DNA from: Nonomuraea endophytica
GTDB taxonomy: Bacteria; Actinomycetota; Actinomycetes; Streptosporangiales; Streptosporangiaceae
Direction: 5' to 3'
NCBI RefSeq assembly: GCF_014203235.1
Contig: NZ_JACHIN010000002.1
Location: 427,245 to 491,244 of the forward strand
Length of the DNA: 64,000 bases
Shown here in pieces: positions 1 to 8,179 of the stretch. Made by a program: the position numbers and the translations under genes. The notes beneath the pieces are model-generated. The model was not told where the DNA came from and made no database searches. It saw only the letters and a list, made by a program, of their open reading frames with translations. Each line of letters starts with the position of its first letter. Within the stretch, counting starts at the first letter, position 1.

Positions 1-242
1 TCGCCGAGTTCGTCAAGAAGCCGGCGCCGTCGCTGATCAACCTCATGTCCAAGCTCCCGCCCGGCGCCAAGGGCTACCTCGTGCTCAACCGCACCCAGCG
101 CCCCGCCACCGAGACGCCCGGCATTCTGCCCAAGGGCACCATCGACCGGCTCAAACGGGAGGTGGAGGCGTCGAAGCGGTTCAAGAAGGTGCTGAGCAAC
201 CCCGGTGGGGACGTCTACGAACTGCTGCCGGAGAAATCATGA
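1..242 (+). CDS. C-terminal fragment of an unrecognised, probably membrane-associated protein
   Basis: The reading frame is open from base 3 and ends at TGA 240-242, so only the last 79 codons are present. The visible part is hydrophilic and basic, with a KLPPGAKGYLVLN stretch, a lysine-rich helix-like segment, and a GDVYELLP ending. No start codon with a ribosome site lies inside the window, so the gene begins upstream. Its stop overlaps the ATG of the next gene (ATGA), which indicates translational coupling to a small membrane protein. The tail could belong to a large membrane glycosyltransferase, but that is only an impression from context. Confidence 0.6.
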   Translation, partial: AEFVKKPAPSLINLMSKLPPGAKGYLVLNRTQRPATETPGILPKGTIDRLKREVEASKRFKKVLSNPGGDVYELLPEKS

Positions 243-634
243 CGTTCTCGCGGGTGTCGTTGCTGTTGCTGGGACTGTCCGGGTGGCTCGCCGTCCTCGT
301 CGGCCATCTGGCCGCGGGGTCGGCCGTGCGGGTGGTGGTGACGATCCTGTTCCTGGTGCTGTGCCCGGGGGCGGCGGTGCTGGGGCTGGTCCGGCCGCTG
401 CTGGGGCGGCGCGACCACACGGGTGACGCGATGGAGAGCGGGGCGCTGGCGTTCGCCATCAGCGTGGGGCTGGGCATGCTGGTCAGCGAGGCGTTCTTCC
501 TCACCTCCACGTTCACCCTGGACCGCGCGCTCATCACTCTTGCCGCCATCACGTCCGCGGCCGCCTTGGGCGCCATGTTCACCACCTCCCGCACCCGCTC
601 CTCTCGCGAAGGCGTCATTCGCCGCCGATCTTGA
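239..634 (+). CDS. Small integral membrane protein, function unknown
   Basis: 131 residues. Three or four hydrophobic segments are visible: about 7-25, 32-52 (LFLVLCPGAAVLGLV), 69-92 and 98-115. It ends in a short basic cytoplasmic-type tail (RTRSSREGVIRRRS). The start ATG overlaps the stop of the preceding gene in ATGA, so the two are cotranslated. The pattern resembles the small DUF1616-like membrane proteins that accompany polymer or glycan export genes, but I do not recognise the family firmly. It is the last gene of its operon; a 560-bp gene-free stretch follows. Confidence 0.65.
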   Translation: MTFSRVSLLLLGLSGWLAVLVGHLAAGSAVRVVVTILFLVLCPGAAVLGLVRPLLGRRDHTGDAMESGALAFAISVGLGMLVSEAFFLTSTFTLDRALITLAAITSAAALGAMFTTSRTRSSREGVIRRRS

Positions 635-926
635 CCTCTTTCTCTCTCATCCGTTACGGCAAGCCAAGTGGGCGCCTCCCGCCGTCGCGGGCTCGCACCC
701 GTGCGAGGCCGGCCGGCAGTCGGACGGGGTTCTCGCCGTAACGCCGCACGTGTGACCACTGCCCGTGGCCCACGCTGCCCGCCGCGACTACGCGCCGGTC
801 ACCACCGTCCCCCATCCCGCCGTCTCGGCGCGGGGAAAAGCCCGGGGGCCTGACCTACTACCCCAGCGTCTCAGCCCCTCGCCCCCTCGACCTCTCACCC
901 CTCGGCCTCTCGCCCCCTCACCCCTC

Positions 927-1020
927 GCCGCCTCACCCCTCGCCCCCTCGGCTCCTCGGTCCCTCGGCTCCTCGCCGCCTCACCCCTCGCCCCCTCGGCT
1001 CCTCGGTCCCTCGGCTCCTC
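927..1020. repeat. Perfect tandem duplication of a 47-bp C/T-rich unit
   Basis: Bases 927-973 are repeated exactly at 974-1020. Each unit begins GCCGCCTCACCCC and ends TCCCTCGGCTCCTC. Inside the unit the shorter motif CTCGGCTCCTCGG recurs, so the repeat is nested. The absence of substitutions suggests a recent duplication or ongoing slippage. Confidence 0.85.
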
Positions 1021-1056
1021 GGCCTCACACCCCTCAGCCCCTCGGCCTCACGCGCC

Positions 1057-1125
1057 TTGGCCTCTTGGCGTCTCACCGCTTGGCCTCTTGGCGTCTCGGC
1101 TCTTGGTCTGTTGGCGTCTCGGCTC
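1057..1125. repeat. Three tandem copies of a 23-bp unit
   Basis: Units lie at 1057-1079, 1080-1102 and 1103-1125, each starting TTGG and containing TTGGCGTCTC. The first two differ only in the last bases (CACCGC against CGGCTC), and the third differs from the second at two positions. The unit length is not a multiple of three and no gene crosses it. Confidence 0.8.
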
Positions 1126-1194
1126 ATCGCTTCCTTGGTCCTTCGGTCCCTCGGTCTCGCCCTTGGGGTCTCGGGTGTTGGGTGGGTGGGCCGG

Positions 1195-1842
1195 TTAGGT
1201 GCGGGAGTGGATGTGGGTGGGGGGTTGGGTGGTGGGGTCCAGGACGGGGTCGGGGATGGGGGTGCCGTAGGTGGTGACCAGCGGGAGGATGCCGGCCCAG
1301 ATGGGGAGGGCGTAGTCGTAGTCCTCGTCGCTGGGAGGGCCGGTGCGGAGCTTTACCGAGGCTTCCGTGAGGCTCAGGGCCAGGACTGAGGTGGCGGCCA
1401 GTTCCTTGCGGCTGGGCTGGCGGGCGTAGTCCCACTGGCCGGGAGCCAGGTGGTCGGTGAGGGCGCGGAGGCCGGCGAGGCGTTCGTCGGGGTCGGTGAC
1501 CAGGCGGGCGGTGCCGTAGATCATGGCGCTGCGGTAGTTGAACGAGTGGTTGAAGACCGAGCGCGCCAGGACTATGCCGTCCACGTGCGTCACCGTCACG
1601 CAGATTTCTGTGTCCTGGCCTGAGCGGAGGGACTTGGCGCCGGTGGAGCCGTGGAGGTAGAGGGTGTCGTCGATGCGGCCGTAGCCGGTCGGGACGACCA
1701 TCGGGTGCCCGTCGTGCACCACGCCCAGGTGGCAGATCAGCCCGGTGTCGAGCACCTCGTACAGGTCGGCGCGGTCGGTGCTGGCGCGGTGCTTCTCGCG
1801 GCCGAGCGTGGTGCGGGGTGTGGTGGAGAGCATGCGGTCCAT
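1195..1842 (-). CDS. Pyridoxamine 5'-phosphate oxidase family flavin-binding protein (NimA-like)
   Basis: 215 residues in the split-barrel FMN-binding fold. The segment GLICHLGVVHDGHPMVVPTGY followed by LYLHGSTGAKSL and a later DGIVLARSVFNHSFNYRSAMIYG is the pattern of the PPOX/nitroimidazole-reductase (NimA) branch; these proteins bind FMN or related cofactors and their substrates are mostly unknown. The ATG at 1842 lacks a clear ribosome site and sits just after one arm of the inverted repeat shared with the divergent MocR gene. MocR regulators commonly control vitamin-B6-related neighbours, so regulation by that gene is the natural inference. Confidence 0.85.
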   Translation of the reverse strand: MDRMLSTTPRTTLGREKHRASTDRADLYEVLDTGLICHLGVVHDGHPMVVPTGYGRIDDTLYLHGSTGAKSLRSGQDTEICVTVTHVDGIVLARSVFNHSFNYRSAMIYGTARLVTDPDERLAGLRALTDHLAPGQWDYARQPSRKELAATSVLALSLTEASVKLRTGPPSDEDYDYALPIWAGILPLVTTYGTPIPDPVLDPTTQPPTHIHSRT

Positions 1843-1845
1843 ACT

Positions 1846-1910
1846 GCACAGGAAGTGGACTTGTAGATTAGGGCCACTAAATGCCGATTCATGGAGACCA
1901 CTTCCTGTGC
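1846..1910. promoter_or_regulatory. Perfect 13-bp inverted repeat in the divergent PPOX/MocR promoter
   Basis: GCACAGGAAGTGG at 1846-1858 is exactly repeated inverted as CCACTTCCTGTGC at 1898-1910, with 39 bases between the arms. The left arm abuts the start of the PPOX gene. The right arm covers the GTG start (1907) of the MocR gene. TAATCT on the minus strand at 1870-1865 is a possible -10 box. Widely spaced half-sites fit a MocR/PdxR dimer bending the promoter. The arms are seen directly; the regulator assignment is inferred from position. Confidence 0.75.
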
Positions 1911-3301
1911 GCAGCCTTGTTGACCTGCCTGTCGCTCTTTCCCGGGAGTCGGCGGAGCCGCTTGCCGCTCAATTGACCGCCTGGCTGCGGGAGGCCATGC
2001 GGGGCGGGACGCTGGCTCCCGGGGAGCGGTTGCCGTCCAGCCGGGGGCTGGCGGCGCAGCTGGGCGTCAGCCGTACCGTGGTGACTGAGGCCTACCAGCA
2101 GCTTTACGCGGAGGGATGGCTGGACGGGCGGCACGGGTCGGGGACGTTCGTGGCCCAGTTGTACGCGCCTCCGCCGGCCGTTGACGCCCCCATGACCACT
2201 GTGGCTCCGCCCGTCTCGGCGGACACGAAGCCCCTGATCGATCTGGCGCCGGGTGAGCCCTGGGTGCGGGACTTCGACCGGGCCGCGTGGAAGCGGGCGT
2301 GGCGCAAGGCGGCCGATCTGCCTCCGGGCGACGACCCCGACCCGTACGGCCTGCCATACCTGCGAGAACTGCTCGCCGCGCACCTCAGGCGGACCAGGGC
2401 CGTGGCGGTCGGGCCCGAAAACGTCCTTGTCACCAGGGGCACCGCCAACGGCCTGGACCTGGTCACGCTCGCGCTGCTCGGGCGGGGCGGGCGGGCCGGA
2501 GTGGAGGATCCGGGCTATCGGGTCACCCGGAACGTCTTCGCCGGGCGTGGCGTCGAGGTGGTGCCGTGCCCGGTGGACAGCGACGGCGTGATCGTGGAGG
2601 GGCTGCCCGGGGATCTGAGTGTGCTGTATACGACTCCTGCGCATCAGTACCCGATGGGCGGGCGGCTGCCGATCCCGCGCAGGGAGCGACTGCTGGCGTG
2701 GGCCAGGCGGACCGGCGCGATGATCGTGGAGGACGACTACGACGCCGAGTTCCGCTACGACGTGGCGCCGCTGCCCGCGCTCTACGGGCTCGATCCGTCG
2801 CGTGTCGTGTTGCTGGGGACGTTGTCCAAGTCGCTCGCCCCGGACGTCGGCGTCGGCTGGCTGGTCGGGCAGCGGGACCTTCTGGCCAGGATCGCGGGCA
2901 TCAGGAAGGATCTGGGCGACCGTACCAGCGGGCCGGTGCAGCAGGCGGTCGGCACGCTGCTGGAGCACGGCGACCTCGACCGGCACCTGCGGCGGATGCG
3001 CCTGGAGTACGCGCGCCGCCGGGCCGCCGTGGTCGAGATCCTGGGCCCGGTGTGCCGTCTGCACGGCGACACGGCGGGCCTGCACGTCCTGGCCGAACTG
3101 CCCGAGGACGTGGTGGCGGAGATCGTGCGCGAGGCCGCCGCGCGCGGTGTGCGCCTGGACTCGGTGGAGCGCCACCACCACGGCGCGCCGAGGGTGCACG
3201 GACTGGTCATCGGGTACGGCTCCGCGTCGCTGGCCGACGTCCGCAAGGGCTGCGCGATTCTCGCGGACCTCATTGCGCCGCTGACCAGAGCAAGGTTCTA
3301 A
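1907..3301 (+). CDS. MocR/PdxR-type regulator: GntR winged helix fused to aminotransferase domain
   Basis: 464 residues from GTG 1907, chosen because it is the only start between the divergent gene and the conserved N-terminus and has GGAG at 1893-1896. An N-terminal GntR winged helix (about 10-80, with LPSSRGLAAQLGVSRTVVTEAY) is joined by a proline-rich linker to a fold-type I aminotransferase-like domain from about 105. The PLP lysine is K308 in LSKSLAPDVG, preceded by the VEDDYDAEFRY aspartate motif. Such proteins sense PLP or an amino compound. The target is probably the divergent PPOX gene and its own promoter through the inverted repeat that overlaps its start codon. Confidence 0.92.
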   Translation: MRSLVDLPVALSRESAEPLAAQLTAWLREAMRGGTLAPGERLPSSRGLAAQLGVSRTVVTEAYQQLYAEGWLDGRHGSGTFVAQLYAPPPAVDAPMTTVAPPVSADTKPLIDLAPGEPWVRDFDRAAWKRAWRKAADLPPGDDPDPYGLPYLRELLAAHLRRTRAVAVGPENVLVTRGTANGLDLVTLALLGRGGRAGVEDPGYRVTRNVFAGRGVEVVPCPVDSDGVIVEGLPGDLSVLYTTPAHQYPMGGRLPIPRRERLLAWARRTGAMIVEDDYDAEFRYDVAPLPALYGLDPSRVVLLGTLSKSLAPDVGVGWLVGQRDLLARIAGIRKDLGDRTSGPVQQAVGTLLEHGDLDRHLRRMRLEYARRRAAVVEILGPVCRLHGDTAGLHVLAELPEDVVAEIVREAAARGVRLDSVERHHHGAPRVHGLVIGYGSASLADVRKGCAILADLIAPLTRARF

Positions 3302-3310
3302 TGTGGTCCC

Positions 3311-4342
3311 ATGACCGTTCCCGGCTTGGACTGGCCCCGACTGGCCGACTGGATCGCCACCCACGTGCCCGGCGCCGGTGAGGCGCTGTCGGCGTCGCTG
3401 ATCTCCGGCGGCAAGTCGAACCTCACCTACCGCGTCGAGTGCGGCGAGCGGCCGGTCGTGCTGCGCCGCCCGCCGCTCGGGCACGTGCTGCCGACCGCGC
3501 ACGACATGCGCCGCGAGTGGCGGGTGATCTCCGCGCTGAACGGCACGCCGGTTCCGGTGCCCGAGGCGCTCGCCTTCTGCGCCGACGAGGAGGTCATCGG
3601 GGCCCCCTTCTACGTGATGGGTCACGTGGACGGCGCAGCCGTACGCACCAGGGCCGAGCTCGGCGACCCGCCGCCCGAGCAGGCCCGGCGGCTGTCGCAA
3701 CGGCTGGCGGAGATCCTCGCGGCCATCCACGACGTCGACTACCGGCAGGTGGGGCTGGGCGACTTCGGGCGGCCCGAGGGGTACCTGGCCAGGCAGCTGA
3801 ACCGGTGGGAACAGCAGTGGGAGCGGTCGAAGGCGGCCGACCTGCCCGAGTACGACCGGCTGGTGGGGCGGCTGCGCGAGCGTATGCCGGCGCGATCGGA
3901 GAGCACGCTCGTGCACGGCGACTACCGGCTGGACAACACGCTGGTCAGGCGGGATCCGCCGGAGATCCTGGCGGTGGTCGACTGGGAGATGTCCACGCTC
4001 GGCGATCCACTGGCCGATCTGGGGCTGACGCTCACGTACTGGCAGGATCCGGGCGACGCGGAACGTGCCGGCGTGCCCGTGGCCGGGGATGTGACGCTGG
4101 CGCCGGGGTTTCTGAACGCGGCCGAGTTCGCCGCGTGCTACGCCAAGGTGTCCGGGCGGGATATCTCGGACATCAATTACTACGTGGCTTTCGGCAACTT
4201 CAAGCTGGCCGTCATCGTCGAGGGTATCCATGCCAGGTTCCGGCAGGGTAAGACCGTGGGAGAGGGCTTCGACGGCATCGGCGCCGCCGTACCCACGCTG
4301 ATCGCCCGCGCCCACCGCATGCTCGACCAGGAGGCCCCATGA
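3311..4342 (+). CDS. Aminoglycoside-phosphotransferase-fold kinase (acyl-CoA-metabolism type)
   Basis: 343 residues with the small-molecule kinase fold: ISGGKSNLTYRV nucleotide loop near 30, VLRRPP strand, catalytic loop VHGDYRLDN and metal motif VVDWEMSTLGDPLADLG. The RRPPLG and HDMRREW signatures place it with the APH-like proteins that accompany acyl-CoA dehydrogenases (the ACAD10/11 kinase-domain type), which phosphorylate hydroxyacyl substrates. The neighbouring SDR overlaps its stop by ATGA, so the two are coupled and probably act on one substrate. It starts 9 bases after the MocR stop. No acyl-CoA dehydrogenase is nearby, so the substrate is open. Confidence 0.85.
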   Translation: MTVPGLDWPRLADWIATHVPGAGEALSASLISGGKSNLTYRVECGERPVVLRRPPLGHVLPTAHDMRREWRVISALNGTPVPVPEALAFCADEEVIGAPFYVMGHVDGAAVRTRAELGDPPPEQARRLSQRLAEILAAIHDVDYRQVGLGDFGRPEGYLARQLNRWEQQWERSKAADLPEYDRLVGRLRERMPARSESTLVHGDYRLDNTLVRRDPPEILAVVDWEMSTLGDPLADLGLTLTYWQDPGDAERAGVPVAGDVTLAPGFLNAAEFAACYAKVSGRDISDINYYVAFGNFKLAVIVEGIHARFRQGKTVGEGFDGIGAAVPTLIARAHRMLDQEAP

Positions 4343-5100
4343 GTACGGTCGCGTTGATCACCGGAGCCGCCAGCGGGATCGGCGCGGCCGTCGCCAGGCG
4401 ACTGGCCCGCGGCGGCGCCCGCTGCGTGCTCGTCGACGTCGACGCGGACGGCGCGGAACGGCTGGCCAAAGAGCTCGACGGCACCGCGGTGGCGGGCGAC
4501 GTCACCGACCGCGACACCTCCGCGCGGGCCGTCGCCACCGCCGAGCGCGCGTACGGCCGGCTCGACCTCGTCCATCTCAACGCCGGCATCTCCAGCGGCG
4601 TGGACCTGACCGCCTTCGACCCCGACCAGTACCGCAAGGCCGTCGGCGTCAACGTCGACGGCGTCGTGTACGGCGTGGCCGAATCCCTGCCCGCCCTCAC
4701 CCGCGGAGGCGGCGGCGCGATCGTGGTCACCTCGTCGCTGGCCGGGCTCGTCGCCTATGACGGGGACCCGGTGTACACGATGACCAAGCACGCGGTGGTG
4801 GGACTGGTCAGAGGGCTGGCCAAGCCGCTCGCCGCGTCCGGGGTGCGGATCGGGGCGGTGTGCCCCGGGTTCACCGACACGCCTTTGGTGGCCGGGATGC
4901 GGGACGTGTTCCTGGGGGCCGGGTTCCCGCTGCTGGACGCTGAGGACGTGGCGGCGGCGGTGGAGACGGCCTTCTACTCCGAGGAACCCGGCACCATCCT
5001 GATCGTCCAGCCCGGCCGCGCCCCCGTCCCTTACCGGTTCGCCGGCGTCCCAGGCCCGGCAGGCGGCGAACGCCCACCCACCCCCATAACCACCACCTAA
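4339..5100 (+). CDS. Short-chain dehydrogenase/reductase
   Basis: 253 residues with a classical SDR Rossmann fold: TGAASGIG at about 8-15 for the dinucleotide, VDVD ending strand 2 (suggesting NAD(H) preference), NAG at strand 4, catalytic serine in VVTSSLAG and YTMTK as the Y-x3-K pair. PGFTDTP follows strand 6. The start overlaps the preceding kinase gene in ATGA. The pair kinase plus SDR suggests oxidation of a hydroxy compound handled by the kinase. The C-terminus is Pro/Thr rich and probably disordered. Confidence 0.9.
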   Translation: MSTVALITGAASGIGAAVARRLARGGARCVLVDVDADGAERLAKELDGTAVAGDVTDRDTSARAVATAERAYGRLDLVHLNAGISSGVDLTAFDPDQYRKAVGVNVDGVVYGVAESLPALTRGGGGAIVVTSSLAGLVAYDGDPVYTMTKHAVVGLVRGLAKPLAASGVRIGAVCPGFTDTPLVAGMRDVFLGAGFPLLDAEDVAAAVETAFYSEEPGTILIVQPGRAPVPYRFAGVPGPAGGERPPTPITTT

Positions 5101-5781
5101 CCCGCCACCCCACGCCCCGCCGCCCGGCGCCTCGCGCCCCGGGTGCCGCAGTGCTGCCTGGACCGCACCACCCACGCGACCTCCGGCGCGCCACCCAACA
5201 ACACGCCGCCTCGCCCGACACGCCCAGTACCGCGCCCACGCTGCGCCACCCGCTACCTGGCGCCGCTGGTTGCGGGTGGGGACCCCGGAGGCGCGGGAAC
5301 CCGGAGGCGGAGGTGCCGCTGCTGGGAAGGCCGTGGTGCCCGGGAGACCGTGGGCGCCCGGAACCCGGAGCGCCCAGGAGCCCTGGGTGCCCGAAATCCG
5401 GAGCGCCCAGGAGCCCTGGGTGCCCGGAACCCCGGAGTGCCTGGAGGCCAGGGGAGCGCGACTCAGAGGCGGGGTCCCGAACAGCCGTGTGGCCGTGGCT
5501 CGGGGCCGGAGGGTGAGAAGCCGGGAGGGCGTGGCTCGGAGGTCGGGGTGTGAGGAGTCAGGGGCGAGTGAGGGCGTGACTTAGAGCGGGTTGGAAGGGA
5601 GCCGGGGCGAGGGTTCGGAGGGTGGGTGGGGTTGGGGCTGGTCAGGGGGGTGGGTGGGGAGACCGGTTAGAGAAGGTATCGGTATAGCCGTTCACATCCG
5701 GAGATGGCAGTAGTTTCATGAAAACCTGACCGCTAGATCGCACGTCCAATCTGGTGGGCCGCCTCCTGATGGGAGTTGGCG
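5101..5781. other. Gene-free GC-rich spacer before the kinase cassette
   Basis: About 680 bases without a supportable gene. The first half is C-rich and the second half is G-rich, with a 33-bp tandem repeat at 5356-5421. The last 120 bases are less GC-rich (around 5680-5730, GAAGGTATCGGTATAGCC) and are the likely promoter region of the first kinase. I see no convincing -35/-10 pair and no terminator with a T tract. Confidence 0.5.
5356..5421. repeat. 33-bp tandem repeat, two full copies and a third partial copy
   Basis: Units at 5356-5388 and 5389-5421 begin GCCCG and share CGGAGCGCCCAGGAGCCC; they differ at three positions near the start. A degenerate third copy begins at 5422 and decays after about 24 bases. 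Within each unit CCCAGGAGCCCTGGG is itself nearly palindromic, so each copy can form a hairpin. Thirty-three is a multiple of three, but no gene with a ribosome site crosses the repeat. Confidence 0.8.
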
Positions 5782-8091
5782 ATGGAGTGGAGTGCCCCCG
5801 GTTACACCGAGATCCGACAGCTCGGTACGGGCGGAAGTGGCCGGGTCGTCTTGGCCGAGCACGACGACACCGGTGTCAAAGTCGCGATCAAGTATCTGGC
5901 CGAACGGCTCAGGCAGGATCCGGCCGCGCTGGCCAGGTTCCAGTCGGAGGCGCGGCTGCTCACCACGTTGCGCGATCAGCACATCGCGACCATGTGGGAG
6001 TACATCCAGGAGCCCAGCGGCGCCGCCATCGTGATGGAGCTGGTCAACGGCGTGTCCCTGCGCGCCCTGCTCCGCGAGAACGGCACCACGAGCCCCGAGG
6101 CGGCCCTGGTGGTGCTGAAGGGTTCGCTGCTGGGGCTGGCCCGTGCGCACACGATCGGGCTGGTGCACCGGGACTACAAGCCGGAGAACGTGATCGTCCG
6201 CGAGGACGGGGCCAGCAAGCTGGTCGACTTCGGCATCGCCGTACGGGAGGGGACGGCTGCCCATCCCGAGGGCACGCCGCCCTACATGGCGCCGGAGATG
6301 TGGGCGGGCGGGCCCGCCTCACCGGCCACCGACGTGTACGCGGCGACCGCGGTCTTCTTCGAGTGCCTGACCGGGCACCGGCCCTATCGTTCGACCGAGC
6401 CGAGCGTGCTGGGCTATCAGCATCTGCACGCGCCGATCCCGGTCCACGACGCGCCGGAGCCCGTACGCGATCTCGTGACCCGAGGCATGGCCAAGCATCC
6501 CGACCAGCGCCCGGCCAGTGCGGCGGACTTCGTGGCCGAGCTGGAGGAGGCGGCCAGGGCGGGCTACGGCGAGGACTGGGAGGAACGCGGCAAACGCCGC
6601 CTGGCCGCGCTGGTGGCCCTGCTGGCGGCTCTCTGGCCGGTCCCGCAACCGGTGGCGACGCCTGAGGTGGGCACGTCCGTGACGCGGACGGTCTTCAAGG
6701 CGATGCGGCACAACGCGGTCAGGATGGGGGTCGGCACGGGCCTGGCGGTCGCGGTGGCGGTCGCCGCGGTGGTGATCCTGAGCTCGCGCGGTCCGTCGAC
6801 CACTCCGGTGGACGTGGTCGCGGCGTCGCGGACTCCGGCGCCGCTCAGCCCGGCGCAGTTAGGCACGCCGCCGACGACCACGCTCCCGGAGACCCCCGAG
6901 GTGGTCGATCCGAGCGCGGTGGCCTCCGTGCCGGTGGCGGTGATCCCGTCGGCGTCGAGCCCGTCCAGCCCGGAGCCCACCGATCCGCCCGAGACCACCG
7001 GCCCGGCCGAGACCACCGCACCCACCACCAATACCCCCACGCCCACCAAGCCAACGACCAAACCGACCACCAAGACACCCACCCCGAAACCCACGAAGAC
7101 GCCCACTCCCCCGGCGACGGTCTCGGGCATCGGCCTGGGCAAGCTGACGCTCTCCTCCAATGACGGGAACGCGGCCGCTGGAACGGCCACCGTACGCGTC
7201 ACGAGCAAGGTCCCGGTCACGCTGACGGCCCGCTTCACGGTCGGCGGCACGCCCGTCAAGACCACGACGGCGCGGCTGAGCGGCGCGCTCAGCTACACGC
7301 GCTCCTTCAGCCACACCCTGGACGACAGCGCGTGCGGCGAGACGGTCACGCTGACCGTCAGCACCTCGCCCGCCGCGACGGGCGGCGCGAAGAGCGCGAG
7401 CGTGAACGTCCCCGAATGCCCCACGGAGGTCACCCGCCTGCGCGTGGCGCTGTCGGTGGCCGAGTCACCCGGCCGCGCGGTGAGCATGCGGATCTCGGCC
7501 GCGGCCAGCGGAACGGCCGCGATCCCGATGCGCGCAAGCCTTTCCCTGAACGGCGAGCCGGTCCTGACCCGGGAGTCGACCCTGTCCGGCGACACCTCCT
7601 ACACCCGCGCCTACAGCCACACCTTCGACAAGCGTCCCTGCGGCGGCACGCTGACCGTCACCGTCACCGCGGGCGACCGGCAGGCCACGTCACGGGCGAC
7701 GGTCAGCTGTCCGGCGGGCGTGCAGCGCATCAGCGTGCTGCGCGCCGCGCTCGGCGCGCGCGGCCTGGCGAGCGCGGCGGTCGCCGTCTCCACCCTCAAC
7801 GACCAGGCGGTACGGCTGAGCGTCGTGTTCACCGTGGCGGGACGGACCATCGGCAGCGACGCCGTGGACCTGGCCGGGGAGACCTCCTACACCAGATCCT
7901 TCTCGTTCCAGGCCGGGAAGACGCCCTGCGGGTCCCGGTGGTCGGTGACGGCGTCGGCCGGAGGGAAGGCGGACAGCGCCAGCGGACAAACCCCCGCCTG
8001 CCCCTCCGAACCCTCCGAAAGCCCGTCGGAGACGCCAACAGAACAGAAACCCTCCGAGAAGACGTCGGAAACCCCCAAACCGGAACGGTGA
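5782..8091 (+). CDS. Transmembrane Ser/Thr protein kinase with three extracellular beta-sandwich-like repeats
   Basis: 769 residues from ATG 5782, six bases after GGGAG. The N-terminal Hanks-type kinase domain (about 8-275) has the glycine loop LGTGGSGRVV, K37 in VAIKY, D131 in HRDYKPEN and D149 in DFG, so it should be active. A membrane segment follows at about 317-336, then a Thr/Pro-rich stalk (to about 445) and three homologous outer repeats of roughly 90 residues. Each repeat carries a SYTRS/A-(F/Y)S motif and one cysteine in a DDSACG/KRPCG/KTPCG context. The outer part is a likely ligand or cell-wall sensor. It is the first gene of a cassette with a paralogous kinase and a pseudokinase. 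Codon 360 is TTA, rare at this GC content. Confidence 0.92.
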   Translation: MEWSAPGYTEIRQLGTGGSGRVVLAEHDDTGVKVAIKYLAERLRQDPAALARFQSEARLLTTLRDQHIATMWEYIQEPSGAAIVMELVNGVSLRALLRENGTTSPEAALVVLKGSLLGLARAHTIGLVHRDYKPENVIVREDGASKLVDFGIAVREGTAAHPEGTPPYMAPEMWAGGPASPATDVYAATAVFFECLTGHRPYRSTEPSVLGYQHLHAPIPVHDAPEPVRDLVTRGMAKHPDQRPASAADFVAELEEAARAGYGEDWEERGKRRLAALVALLAALWPVPQPVATPEVGTSVTRTVFKAMRHNAVRMGVGTGLAVAVAVAAVVILSSRGPSTTPVDVVAASRTPAPLSPAQLGTPPTTTLPETPEVVDPSAVASVPVAVIPSASSPSSPEPTDPPETTGPAETTAPTTNTPTPTKPTTKPTTKTPTPKPTKTPTPPATVSGIGLGKLTLSSNDGNAAAGTATVRVTSKVPVTLTARFTVGGTPVKTTTARLSGALSYTRSFSHTLDDSACGETVTLTVSTSPAATGGAKSASVNVPECPTEVTRLRVALSVAESPGRAVSMRISAAASGTAAIPMRASLSLNGEPVLTRESTLSGDTSYTRAYSHTFDKRPCGGTLTVTVTAGDRQATSRATVSCPAGVQRISVLRAALGARGLASAAVAVSTLNDQAVRLSVVFTVAGRTIGSDAVDLAGETSYTRSFSFQAGKTPCGSRWSVTASAGGKADSASGQTPACPSEPSESPSETPTEQKPSEKTSETPKPER

Positions 8092-8100
8092 AATATCCGA

Positions 8101-8172
8101 CTTCTCTGGAGTAAGACGGGTTACACTGCCGAGCGTCTGCTGTGGGTGGGGGCCCTGACGACTCCAGAGAAG
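8101..8172 (+). promoter_or_regulatory. 12-bp inverted repeat spanning the kinase 1/kinase 2 intergenic region
   Basis: CTTCTCTGGAGT at 8101-8112 is perfectly complementary to ACTCCAGAGAAG at 8161-8172, 48 bases apart. The right arm covers most of the ribosome site of the second kinase (GAGAAGAGG, 8166-8174). In a read-through transcript the two arms could pair and hide that site. TACACT at 8122-8127 is a possible -10 box inside the loop; a transcript from there would lack the left arm and be translated freely. Confidence 0.6.
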
Positions 8173-8179
8173 AGGCGTT

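Larger units (their letters stand above)
635..1194. other. Gene-free low-complexity spacer between convergent genes
   Basis: The 560 bases between the membrane protein and the convergent oxidoreductase gene hold no credible gene. Open frames here have no ribosome sites and translate to Pro/Ser/Arg-rich low complexity. Bases 692-707 form a 7-bp GC hairpin (CTCGCAC-CC-GTGCGAG) that could end the upstream transcript, although there is no T tract. From about 860 to 1160 the plus strand is almost pure C/T with G at every third to fifth base and contains the two tandem repeats listed separately. Confidence 0.6.

Noticed and set aside
927..1125. CRISPR array
   Set aside because: The repeats are directly adjacent without unique spacers, too few, and no cas genes are present.
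1889..4315. 808-codon open frame on the minus strand opposite MocR and the kinase
   Set aside because: It mirrors the third-position GC bias of the real plus-strand genes, has no ribosome site and gives Arg/Gln/His-rich low complexity without any domain.
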